Part shown: positions 1-6,865 of the stretch, piece by piece
Position numbering within the stretch: position 1 is the stretch's first letter
How the letters are laid out: each line of letters begins with the position of its first letter
Assembly (NCBI GenBank): GCA_947457715.1
Contig: CANGXK010000112.1
Coordinates: forward strand, 1 to 7,896
Reading direction: 5' to 3'
DNA length: 7,896 nt
DNA from: Gemmatimonadota bacterium
GTDB taxonomy: Bacteria; Gemmatimonadota; Gemmatimonadetes; Gemmatimonadales; Gemmatimonadaceae
The notes under the pieces: generated by a model
What the model was told of the DNA's origin: nothing
Database searches by the model: none
The model's input: only the letters and a program-made list of their open reading frames with translations
Translations under genes and position numbers: made by a program

Positions 1-443
1 CCTCGGCTAGTATCGAGAATCTGCGGGTCCAGGCGGCAGAGAGTCGATCCGCCCTATTGGTCATGCGGCGTCTGGTACCAACCAGCCATGAAGTGCCGGC
101 GCTGCTCGAAGAGGTCAGCACAGCGGCGCGTCGCGCAGGCCTTGACGTCGGCGGCGTCATGCCGCAACCGGTCATCCTTGGCGAGCGCTTCGACACGTAC
201 CGCTACACCGTCACCATCATCGGAGGCTACCACCAGCTCGGCGAGTTCCTCGCCAACGTCGGTTCGCTCGCCCGTATCGTGGCGTCAGTGCACGTCTCGA
301 TCGTCGCCGGCGCTCGCGCCATCGCGACGCACAACGCGATCAAGACGTCGGAGACGGGGGCGCTCACCGCCACCATCATGTTGCAGGCCTACGTCGAGAA
401 GACGCCGCCGGCCAAGCCCGCCGCCAAGGAGTCTTCGTCATGA
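1..443 (+). CDS. pilO: PilO, type IV pilus inner-membrane alignment protein (C-terminal part; 5' end outside window)
   Basis: This is the last 146 codons of a gene that begins before the window; the first complete codon is at position 3 and the frame is open across the window edge, so the TTG at 57 and the ATG at 63 are internal. The visible part starts in the end of a probable coiled coil (ENLRVQAAESRSALLVMRRL). It continues with the PilO-type segment VPALLEEVSTAARRAGLDV and a ferredoxin-like alpha/beta domain (YRYTVTIIGGYHQLGEFLANVGSL). The tail is Lys/Pro/Ala rich. In known systems PilO pairs with PilN in the inner membrane and binds PilP, linking the cytoplasmic motor platform to the PilQ pore. 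The N-terminal transmembrane helix expected of PilO lies outside the window. The TGA overlaps the pilP ATG (ATGA), indicating translational coupling. Identity rests on the sequence pattern plus the following pilP and pilQ genes. Confidence 0.85.
   Translation, partial: SASIENLRVQAAESRSALLVMRRLVPTSHEVPALLEEVSTAARRAGLDVGGVMPQPVILGERFDTYRYTVTIIGGYHQLGEFLANVGSLARIVASVHVSIVAGARAIATHNAIKTSETGALTATIMLQAYVEKTPPAKPAAKESSS
426..431 (+). promoter_or_regulatory. Shine-Dalgarno of pilP (AAGGAG)
   Basis: AAGGAG lies inside the end of pilO, 8 bases before the ATG at 440. It is near-consensus and well spaced, so it fixes the pilP start even though that ATG overlaps the pilO stop. Confidence 0.8.
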
Positions 444-943
444 AGCGCCTTACCTTTGCCGTCGTTGCGCTGGCCGTCAGTGCTGCGGCCTGGACTGCCA
501 ACGCCCAGCCGCCGGTCCGCCCGATGTGGGCACGTACGGTTCCTGGTGCATCCGCCGGAACGCTCGAAGCCACGGTTGCGCCCACGATGGCGGCGGGCAT
601 GCCGGCCGAGATCACGCTGCAGCGCGAGACCTTCGCGTACAGCGGCGGTGGCCGGCGCGATCCCTACAAGTCGCTGATGCGCAGCGGTGAAATCCGGCCG
701 CTTCTGAGCGACTTGCGCCTCACCGCCGTCGCCTTGGACCCCGTTGGAAGCAACTCCGTCGCCATCCTGCGCGACTCGTACTCGACGCTGCAGTACCGCG
801 TGCGCGTCGGCCAGCAGTTGGGACGCCTGCGAGTCACCGGGATCCGGCCGAAGGCCGTGGAGTTCACCATCGAGGAATTCGGGTTCAATCGGCGGGAAAC
901 GTTGATCCTCCGCAGCGACACGACGACAGTGAGGAACCCCTGA
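440..943 (+). CDS. pilP: PilP-like type IV pilus periplasmic protein, without lipobox cysteine
   Basis: This is a 167-residue protein with a signal peptide (residues 1-22: MKR, a hydrophobic Ala/Val core, cleavage after TANA). A Pro/Ala-rich linker follows to about residue 65. The small PilP-type beta domain spans about 66-160, with the characteristic entry motif GRRDPYKSL (71-79), then LRLTAVALDPVGSNSVAIL, YRVRVGQQLGRLRVTGI and a final strand ending LILRSD. In known systems PilP bridges the PilN/PilO heterodimer to the N0 domain of PilQ. Classical PilP is an inner-membrane lipoprotein, but this protein has no cysteine at all, so it should be a soluble periplasmic form or be held only by protein contacts. 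The start is fixed by AAGGAG 8 bases upstream. The TGA overlaps the pilQ ATG by one base. The PilP assignment leans on domain pattern and position between pilO and pilQ. Confidence 0.8.
   Translation: MKRLTFAVVALAVSAAAWTANAQPPVRPMWARTVPGASAGTLEATVAPTMAAGMPAEITLQRETFAYSGGGRRDPYKSLMRSGEIRPLLSDLRLTAVALDPVGSNSVAILRDSYSTLQYRVRVGQQLGRLRVTGIRPKAVEFTIEEFGFNRRETLILRSDTTTVRNP
931..935 (+). promoter_or_regulatory. Shine-Dalgarno of pilQ (GAGGA)
   Basis: GAGGA lies 7 bases before the ATG at 943, inside the end of pilP. I found no upstream in-frame start codon back to about position 841. This site therefore supports a start that yields an unusual signal peptide with no basic residue. Confidence 0.7.
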
Positions 944-3042
944 TGGGACCGACAACGTCGGCTGTCCTCTGCGCGCTCGTGGCGCCCGGCGCACTCGCGC
1001 AGGTAAATGCGCCCGCAGAGTACACGGCCCCCTCGGCCCAAGTCGCGTTCGGCAACCATGCCGACGTGCCGGCGCGTGGCCGCGTGCTGGACATCACTGT
1101 CGCATCTGCGTCGGCTGGGGCTGATATCTTCCTCTCGATCGACTCGAGCGTGACGCTCAAGCACTTCACGCTCGATAATCCGTCGCGGATCGTGGTCGAT
1201 CTCGGTGGCGCCTGCCTTGCTCTACGCTCGGCCTACGACGGCAAGGCGCGCGGCCCCGTGCGCAATGTGCGACTTTCGCAGTATCGCGCCGATACGGTGC
1301 GTCTCGTGATCGACCTCGAGGGATCACGAAGCCATACGGTCGTGCGTGCCGGTGGCCAGGTGCACATCGCGCTTGCCGGGCCCGCCGTCGCGTTCGCCCG
1401 CTGGAGTTCCACGAGGGCTGGTGGCGAACGTTTGGGGCAGGTCGCCGCTGGAGGTCTCGAACAGCCGGAGCCGATGGCCACGCAGGTTCCGCTACCGGTT
1501 GTCGCCGACGAGCACTCCGCTGATCCGCTCACCGCCCGCGCGGCGGTCACCATGGCACCGCTGGCCGTCGCGCATCGCCCTCAGCAGACGCCACGCATCA
1601 CGGTGAGCTACGACGGCACGAGCATCCGTGACGTGATCGCCGCCTTCGCCACCTTCTCGGGACATACCATCGTCGTCGGAAAGGACGTCGAAGGCCGCGT
1701 GACGGCCGACATCGCCGACAAGCCGTGGGACGTCGCCCTGCAGGCCATTCTGCAGGCGCAGGGTCTCGCGGCCACCGAAAATGCCAGCGGCATTATTACG
1801 GTCGACAGCTATCGCAACCTCGCCACGAACCAGGCACTCGAGCCGCTCGTGACGCAGATCATCGACATCAACTACTCGAAGGCCTCCGTGCTGCGCGGTA
1901 CCGTGCAGCAGTTGCTGGCCCGCAATTGTACCGGTTTGACCAGCATGGCCACCGGCCGTGACACGGGCATGCCGATGGATCAGGGCGACCCCGGTGGTCA
2001 GCGGGACCAGACCGCGGGACAGGGCTGCGTCGTGCGTGGCTCGGTGGCCGCCGACAGCGCCACCAACAAGCTGATCATCACCGAAGTGCCGTCGCGTCTC
2101 CCGGAAATTGCAGCGCACGTTCAGCAGCTCGACATCCGCACGCCCCAAGTCGCGATCAAGGCGAAGATCATCTTCGTCAATCGCACCGGCATCCAGGACA
2201 TCGGACTCGCCTACGACCTCGGTCAGGGCAACAGGCAGTTCTTCCAGCAGCTCGTACCCCGTATCGATCCGAACACGCGCATGGCCGTCGACACCGACGG
2301 TGACGGGGTGCCGGACGCGACGGGGGGTGGGTCTGCCTACCAGGGCCCGGCCCGCATCGCGCTCGGCGGCAATGCGCTTGCCGGTATCGCCAACGCGAAT
2401 AGCGCCATCAAGCCGAATGCGCTCAACCTGATTTACAGCACGGCGCTCGGTCGCTACCAGCTCACCGCGTTCCTGAACGCGCTGCAAACATCGTCGCTGG
2501 CCGATGTGCAGTCGGAGCCAAGCATCACGATTCTCAACAACCGCAGCGCGGAGATCTTCGTTGGCCAGGAAATCCCGATCCGCGTGATCGACGCGAGCTC
2601 CGGTGGTCAGGGCGGCGCGGGTGCTGGTGGTGCTCAGGGCCAGCCGAATGCGGCGGCCTTCTTTCCCCGTGCCTCGGTGTCGAAGGAAGAAGCGGGTGTC
2701 AAGCTCTCCGTGACGCCGCAGATCACCAGCAATCGGATGGTGCTGCTGCGCATCAAGGCTGAGAACTCGAGCGCGGAAATCGCGGCTACGGATGTGGGAG
2801 TGATCTTCAACCGGCAGCGCGCCGAGTCGCAGGTGCTCGTCGCCGACGGCGAGGCGGCCGTTATCGGCGGCCTGACGGTCACCGAAACAAACCGCTTCCG
2901 CAGCGGTATCCCGATTCTCATGCACCTCCCGTTCGTTGGTCGTTTGTTCTCGCAGAATTCCAAGAGCGAAACGAAGCGCGACCTGCTCATCCTGGTGACC
3001 CCTCACATTCTGGATGATGGTGCGATCCCGCCAGATCGCTGA
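943..3042 (+). CDS. pilQ: PilQ, type IV pilus outer-membrane secretin
   Basis: This 699-residue protein should form the multimeric outer-membrane channel through which the pilus is extruded. Domains in order: signal peptide 1-19 (cleavage after GALA); AMIN peptidoglycan-binding domain about 60-145 (FTLDNPSRIVVDLGGA, then VRNVRLSQYRADTVRLVIDL); Pro/Ala-rich linker 146-215; N0/STN domain 218-290 (VSYDGTSIRDVIAAFATFSG, PWDVALQAILQAQGL); N1 domain 302-397; secretin barrel about 401-690 (LQTSSLADVQSEPSITILNN, GQEIPIRVID, GVKLSVTPQI, then FVGRLFSQNSKSETKRDLLI and LVTPHIL). Length and architecture match PilQ proteins with a single AMIN domain. Oddities: the signal peptide has no Lys/Arg; N1 contains a Gly/Asp/Gln-rich insert flanked by Cys329 and Cys362; DTDGDGVPD (450-458) resembles a calcium-binding loop; and a Gly-rich loop occupies 552-570. 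It is the last core pilus gene of the operon and is followed closely by a lipoprotein gene. Confidence 0.96.
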   Translation: MGPTTSAVLCALVAPGALAQVNAPAEYTAPSAQVAFGNHADVPARGRVLDITVASASAGADIFLSIDSSVTLKHFTLDNPSRIVVDLGGACLALRSAYDGKARGPVRNVRLSQYRADTVRLVIDLEGSRSHTVVRAGGQVHIALAGPAVAFARWSSTRAGGERLGQVAAGGLEQPEPMATQVPLPVVADEHSADPLTARAAVTMAPLAVAHRPQQTPRITVSYDGTSIRDVIAAFATFSGHTIVVGKDVEGRVTADIADKPWDVALQAILQAQGLAATENASGIITVDSYRNLATNQALEPLVTQIIDINYSKASVLRGTVQQLLARNCTGLTSMATGRDTGMPMDQGDPGGQRDQTAGQGCVVRGSVAADSATNKLIITEVPSRLPEIAAHVQQLDIRTPQVAIKAKIIFVNRTGIQDIGLAYDLGQGNRQFFQQLVPRIDPNTRMAVDTDGDGVPDATGGGSAYQGPARIALGGNALAGIANANSAIKPNALNLIYSTALGRYQLTAFLNALQTSSLADVQSEPSITILNNRSAEIFVGQEIPIRVIDASSGGQGGAGAGGAQGQPNAAAFFPRASVSKEEAGVKLSVTPQITSNRMVLLRIKAENSSAEIAATDVGVIFNRQRAESQVLVADGEAAVIGGLTVTETNRFRSGIPILMHLPFVGRLFSQNSKSETKRDLLILVTPHILDDGAIPPDR

Positions 3043-3048
3043 CTCAAC

Positions 3049-3053
3049 GAGGA
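3049..3053 (+). promoter_or_regulatory. Shine-Dalgarno that sets the lipoprotein start (GAGGA)
   Basis: GAGGA lies just after the pilQ stop and 5 bases before the ATG at 3059. It favours that start over the in-frame ATG pair at 3014/3017, which lies inside pilQ and has no comparable site. Confidence 0.65.
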
Positions 3054-3058
3054 CTCGC

Positions 3059-5467
3059 ATGCTCATGCCTACGTGTATTGTCGACCGCACGGTTATCCAG
3101 GCGGCACCTCGCACGGCCAGACCCGTCATGCTGGCCGCCCTTGCCGCCCTCGGCGCGTGCCGCGGTGAGGAGGTAATCGACCCGCCGTTCAGAGATGCAA
3201 TCAAGCCGCGTGTTCACGTGGCCCAGGGCCGCACGGGCAACGATACCGTCTTGTCCATGACCGTCAACGCGACCGACAACATCGGCCTCAAGCGCGTTCG
3301 CGTACTGCTCGCCGGTGGGATCAGCGCGACGTACGACACCGTGATGACGAGCGCCGTTACGTCGCTCACGCTGAGCGTGAACATCAGGGTGCCAGGCAAT
3401 GCGCTACGGGGTGGGACGGTTAACGCCCGCGCGGTCGCCTTCGATGGCGCCGGAAACGAGTCGGACACCGCACGGGTCGTGCTGACCGTCGGCGATTTCG
3501 AGCCGCCGCAGGCCAGCGTCACGAGCCCGGTGACCGGTTCTCCCGTCGTGAGCGGTAAGTCCCTCGTGATTGCGCTGTCCGGCAAGGCGCGCTACAAAGT
3601 GCGCACGCTCGGCTACGAAGTCACCGGTGCCTACGCCATCACGGACTCGGCGTCCTTCGCCAACCCGCTTCGTGACTCGGTGGCGGTGCTCGACACGCTC
3701 GTCGTGCCGGATACCGTCAAGGGTAAGGTCATCACCATCACGCCCTTCGTGGCCGACTCGCTCCAGCAGCGTGTGCTTGGCACGGCCGTGCAGTACACGG
3801 TGCAGCGCCCGGCCAATGCGATCACGGTGCCGAGCGTTCGCCTCGAGGTGGCGTCACGTCTGGAAGTCGCCGATGCGGTCCTCGTGGAAGCGACCGACCC
3901 AGTCGGTATTTCGGTGCTTGGCTACGAGGTTCGCGCTCTGACAGGCCAGCTCCTCCTCGCCGACTCCGTAACGTCGACCGGCGGCTTCTCGACGCTGGTG
4001 CGGACGTTCCGCGCCCGCGTGCCGGTCACGGTGTTCCCCACCGTGGTCACGGTGAGCGGGTTTGCCCGAAACGTCAACGGCGGTCGCGACGTCGCCCGGC
4101 GTGCGTCAAGGGCACTCTGGCTCGACACGGTCACCGTGGTTGCCGGTTATACCAGTCCGCTGCCGAGTGGTGGCCAAGTGGCCGACGCCTTCTACGTCCC
4201 GCGCACCGATCGGATTTATCTGTCGAATATTGCGCGCAACTGGCTCGAAGTCTACGATCTGCCGGACTCGACGTTCCGTACGCCGATCGCCGTGGGCTCG
4301 CGTCCGTGGGGCATCGCACCGTGGCCCCGCAACCGTGACGGTGTCATGGGGGACACGCTCCTCGTTGCAAACTCCGGTGGAACGACCATCAGCTACGTCG
4401 ATCTGACGTCTGGCGAGACGGGTCGCGAAGTGTTTCGCTATGCCTTGCCAAATATCGTAGCCTACAGCATCACCACGGTGCGCTCCGAGGCCACGAATGC
4501 GCCGATGGCGCAGCGTACTGTCTATGATTTCAGCGATCGGCCGCAGTACATCGCGACAACCTGCAATGGCGCCAACGCGCCCGGCGCGCCGTGTCAGGAC
4601 GTGATTGCGGTGTACTCCACCACGCCCACGCCCGGCCAGTCGGTGCCGTTCCCGAACCAGGGTACGATGCGCTGGGAGAATCTCACGCAGCGCACCTCGC
4701 ACTTCTTCTTTGAACAGGCGATCGGTCCGTCCGTTGGCCGCTCGGATACGCTGGAAGTTGAACGTCTCGCCGCGGCGGGCTTCGGAAAGGACTCGCTGCT
4801 GCTGCCTTACAAGCAAAACGTGTCGGATGGCAACGGTGGCTTCTTCTCCTACTCCATCGTGGTGCGACTCGATAAGCTGGCCTTCCGCGACACCACGTTC
4901 GTGCGCAGCTCGGGTAATTTCCGACGCGCGGTGTTCGGTGAAGGGGGATCTGTGCTCGGCAGCCGCGCGATGGTGTACGATGCGACACGGGGCATGGACT
5001 CCACGCCGCCGATCCCTGTGATTGACCGCGGGATCTCCCGCCCACTCGACGTCACCGACTTCGTCGCCAATACCTTTTCCCGCGTGCAAGGGGTCGGCAT
5101 CAACTTCGATGGCGAACTGAATGCGGTGAAGGGCGACTCCACGTACCTGTTCGACCGCACGCTTCGCCTGCAAGGGATCCTGGAGGCGCGGCCGAGTCGC
5201 GGGGGTATGGACTTCCATCCGTTGAACACCGGTGCGAACTCGGGGCTCCGTACGCGGCTGGCGTTTCTCGCCTCGAGCGAGCCGGTCATCGATGTCTTCG
5301 ACACGTACTGCTACCGCCAGATCGCGTCGATCCCGATCCGCGACCCGATCATCGGTCCGGTGCGCGCCACGATGCGTCCGAATGGGCAGTTGATGTTGGT
5401 CGGCGCGACCATGCGCGGTGTGACGGTCGTCGCGCTCCCGGACGACTTTCCGACGACCTGTCAGTAA
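3059..5467 (+). CDS. Predicted outer-membrane lipoprotein with Ig-like repeats and a C-terminal beta-propeller; function unknown
   Basis: I do not recognise a named family. From the ATG at 3059 the protein has 802 residues. A hydrophobic stretch at 24-33 ends in a lipobox (LGAC, Cys34), so the mature protein should be lipidated and exported. The n-region before it is unusually long but contains Arg10, Arg18 and Arg21. Residues about 51-361 look like three beta-sandwich repeats of Ig/cadherin-like type; for example DNIGLKRVRVLL and VAFDGAGNESDTARVVLTV in the first, and a shared LGYEV motif at 184-188 and 287-291 in the second and third. Residues about 372-793 resemble a YVTN/WD-type propeller: DRIYLSN, LEVYDL, TPIAVGSRPWGIAPW, DTLLVANSGGTTISYVDLTSG, and a last blade IDVFDTYCYRQIASIPI with GQLMLVGATMRGVTVVAL. 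Cys502/Cys512 and Cys751/Cys801 could form disulphides. The 16-base gap after pilQ suggests co-transcription, so a role in pilus assembly, PilQ support or surface adhesion is plausible but inferred. Confidence 0.85.
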   Translation: MLMPTCIVDRTVIQAAPRTARPVMLAALAALGACRGEEVIDPPFRDAIKPRVHVAQGRTGNDTVLSMTVNATDNIGLKRVRVLLAGGISATYDTVMTSAVTSLTLSVNIRVPGNALRGGTVNARAVAFDGAGNESDTARVVLTVGDFEPPQASVTSPVTGSPVVSGKSLVIALSGKARYKVRTLGYEVTGAYAITDSASFANPLRDSVAVLDTLVVPDTVKGKVITITPFVADSLQQRVLGTAVQYTVQRPANAITVPSVRLEVASRLEVADAVLVEATDPVGISVLGYEVRALTGQLLLADSVTSTGGFSTLVRTFRARVPVTVFPTVVTVSGFARNVNGGRDVARRASRALWLDTVTVVAGYTSPLPSGGQVADAFYVPRTDRIYLSNIARNWLEVYDLPDSTFRTPIAVGSRPWGIAPWPRNRDGVMGDTLLVANSGGTTISYVDLTSGETGREVFRYALPNIVAYSITTVRSEATNAPMAQRTVYDFSDRPQYIATTCNGANAPGAPCQDVIAVYSTTPTPGQSVPFPNQGTMRWENLTQRTSHFFFEQAIGPSVGRSDTLEVERLAAAGFGKDSLLLPYKQNVSDGNGGFFSYSIVVRLDKLAFRDTTFVRSSGNFRRAVFGEGGSVLGSRAMVYDATRGMDSTPPIPVIDRGISRPLDVTDFVANTFSRVQGVGINFDGELNAVKGDSTYLFDRTLRLQGILEARPSRGGMDFHPLNTGANSGLRTRLAFLASSEPVIDVFDTYCYRQIASIPIRDPIIGPVRATMRPNGQLMLVGATMRGVTVVALPDDFPTTCQ

Positions 5468-5503
5468 ACGCGCCAGTCGCGCAGGGCCGGGATCCGCGGC
5501 TGG

Positions 5504-5549
5504 CACGGCCCCGGGCATTCGCTCCCGGGCATTCGCTTCCGGGGCCGTG
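5504..5549 (+). terminator. Perfect 11-bp inverted repeat, possible terminator after the pilus operon
   Basis: CACGGCCCCGG (5504-5514) pairs exactly with CCGGGGCCGTG (5539-5549), enclosing a 24-base loop. It lies 37 bases after the lipoprotein stop and before aroC, where an operon end is expected. No T-run follows (the next bases are TGGCGTTCG), so it is not a canonical intrinsic terminator. It could instead be an mRNA 3'-end stabiliser or a protein-binding site. Confidence 0.45.
5510..5537 (+). repeat. Exact tandem duplication, 2 x 14 bp, inside the hairpin
   Basis: CCCGGGCATTCGCT occurs at 5510-5523 and again immediately at 5524-5537 without mismatch. The first copy begins within the left arm of the 5504-5549 inverted repeat and the second fills most of the loop. 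Removing one copy would shorten the loop from 24 to 10 bases and leave both arms intact, so copy number sets loop size. Replication slippage is the likely origin. Confidence 0.9.
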
Positions 5550-5674
5550 TGGCGTTCGTCCCCGCCCGAACGGCAATAGTCGACGCGGCGCTCCCATCGT
5601 GGCGCGCCGCCTCGTACGTTGTGAGACGGGCTGCGGAATCACCGCCGTCCACCTGTCGTCTGCTTTGTCCTCTC
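5550..5674 (+). other. aroC leader, no clear promoter or Shine-Dalgarno
   Basis: This non-coding stretch precedes aroC. I see no convincing paired -35/-10 boxes. The last 20 bases before the aroC ATG are pyrimidine-rich (TGCTTTGTCCTCTC) and contain no GGAG-like site. The reading frame is open back to a GTG at 5549 but the predicted extension lacks chorismate synthase character, so I leave it as untranslated. Confidence 0.5.
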
Positions 5675-6865
5675 ATGCTTCGCTTTACCACCGCCGGTGA
5701 GTCTCACGGTCAGGCGCTCGTTGCGATTCTCGAAGGCTTCCCCGCCGGCGTGCCGGTGCTGGCGTCTGACGTCGATGCCGATCTCGCCCGACGCCAGCAG
5801 GGATACGGACGCGGGCGTCGCATGCAGATCGAAACCGATCGGATCGAGTTCCTGTCCGGTGTCCGCGCGGGCGAGTCGCTGGGGTCGCCGATCGCAATGC
5901 TGATCCGGAATAGCGACTGGAAGAACTGGCTCGAGATCATGGACCCGGCCCCGCGTGATGGCGATGCGGACGGCCCGCGCAAGCGCCAAGTGACCCGGGT
6001 CCGTCCCGGTCACGCCGACCTGACGGGCCTGCTCAAATATGATCGGCGCGATGCGCGCGACATCCTCGAGCGGGCGTCGGCCCGGGAAACCGCCGCGCGG
6101 GTGGCCGCGGGGGCCATCTGCCGGGCATTGTTGCGCGAAGTGGGGGTTCGGGTTGGATCGCACCTCGTGCACCTTGGCGGGGTCGATGCGGCCCGCCCCG
6201 CAGTCATGCCTGATGACCTCAACGCGGCCTCCGACGCGTCGCCGCTGCGCACGCTCGACCCCCTGGCGGAGGCAGAGATGATCACCCGGATCGATGCCGC
6301 CACGAAGGCGGGCAACACCCTCGGTGGCATCTGCGAAGTCGTCGTCACGGGGCTCCCCGTCGGGCTCGGGTCGCACGTTTCATGGGATCGTCGGCTCGAC
6401 GGGCGCCTTGGGCAGGCCATGCTGTCGATCCCCGCCGTCAAAGGCGTGGAGATCGGTCTCGGTTTCGAAACCGCGCGTCGCACGGGTGCGGAGGTGCACG
6501 ACGAGATCGAGGCTGCACCGGGTAACACCCGGACGGGACACATGCGGCGGAAGACCAACCGGGCCGGTGGTACCGAAGGCGGCATGACGACCGGCGAGGA
6601 GCTGGTCATTCGCGTGGCCATGAAGCCGATCTCCACGCTGATGCGTCCTTTGGGCACGGTCGATGTGGCGACTGGTCAGGCGGCCTTGGCCGTGGCGGAG
6701 CGGAGCGATGTGACGGCCGTGCCGGCGATGGGGGTCATCGCCGAAGCCATGGCAGCGGTCGTGCTCGCCGACGCCCTTTTGGAGAAGTTCGGTGGCGATT
6801 CTTTAAACGAAGTACGCCGTAATCTCGACGCCTACCTCGCTCGTTTGGATGAGCGGCTGGGGTGA
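5675..6865 (+). CDS. aroC: Chorismate synthase
   Basis: AroC converts 5-enolpyruvylshikimate-3-phosphate to chorismate using reduced FMN, the last step of the shikimate pathway, in the cytoplasm. The 396-residue length is normal for the family. All three family signatures are visible: GESHGQALVAILEGFP at 8-23 with His11; RPGHADLTGLLKY at 110-122 with His113, followed by ERASARETAARVAAGA (132-147); and RSDVTAVPAMGVIAEAM (343-359) with Asp345. RRKTNRAGGTEGGMTTGEE (291-309) is also typical. The ATG at 5675 is chosen because family members begin just before the GESHG motif (here MLRFTTAGESHG); the in-frame GTGs at 5549 and 5621 would add a tail unlike the family. No Shine-Dalgarno is evident. The TGA overlaps the aroK GTG (GTGA), so the two pathway genes are likely coupled. 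Confidence 0.97.
   Translation: MLRFTTAGESHGQALVAILEGFPAGVPVLASDVDADLARRQQGYGRGRRMQIETDRIEFLSGVRAGESLGSPIAMLIRNSDWKNWLEIMDPAPRDGDADGPRKRQVTRVRPGHADLTGLLKYDRRDARDILERASARETAARVAAGAICRALLREVGVRVGSHLVHLGGVDAARPAVMPDDLNAASDASPLRTLDPLAEAEMITRIDAATKAGNTLGGICEVVVTGLPVGLGSHVSWDRRLDGRLGQAMLSIPAVKGVEIGLGFETARRTGAEVHDEIEAAPGNTRTGHMRRKTNRAGGTEGGMTTGEELVIRVAMKPISTLMRPLGTVDVATGQAALAVAERSDVTAVPAMGVIAEAMAAVVLADALLEKFGGDSLNEVRRNLDAYLARLDERLG

Noticed and set aside
57..443. Independent small gene starting at TTG 57
   Set aside because: The frame is open upstream to the window edge and the upstream residues continue a coiled coil, so this is the interior of pilO.
3014..3058. Earlier in-frame start for the lipoprotein inside the end of pilQ
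   Set aside because: It would add 15 residues to an already long n-region, and it lacks a good Shine-Dalgarno, unlike the ATG at 3059.
1492..3204. 570-codon open frame on the minus strand opposite pilQ
   Set aside because: It is antisense to a gene with clear secretin domains. The translation is Arg/Asp/His-rich without recognisable motifs, as expected for shadow frames in GC-rich DNA.
4106..5518. 470-codon open frame on the minus strand opposite the lipoprotein gene
   Set aside because: Arg-rich, motif-free translation. The + strand frame has a signal sequence, lipobox and repeated beta-strand patterns.
5549..5674. Possible 42-residue N-terminal extension of chorismate synthase from the GTG at 5549 (or 18 residues from the GTG at 5621)
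   Set aside because: The family begins a few residues before GESHG, which matches the ATG at 5675. The extension is Arg/Ala/Pro-rich and also overlaps the intergenic hairpin region.
5639..6376. 245-codon minus-strand frame opposite aroC
   Set aside because: It is antisense to a chorismate synthase with all family signatures and shows no domain pattern of its own.
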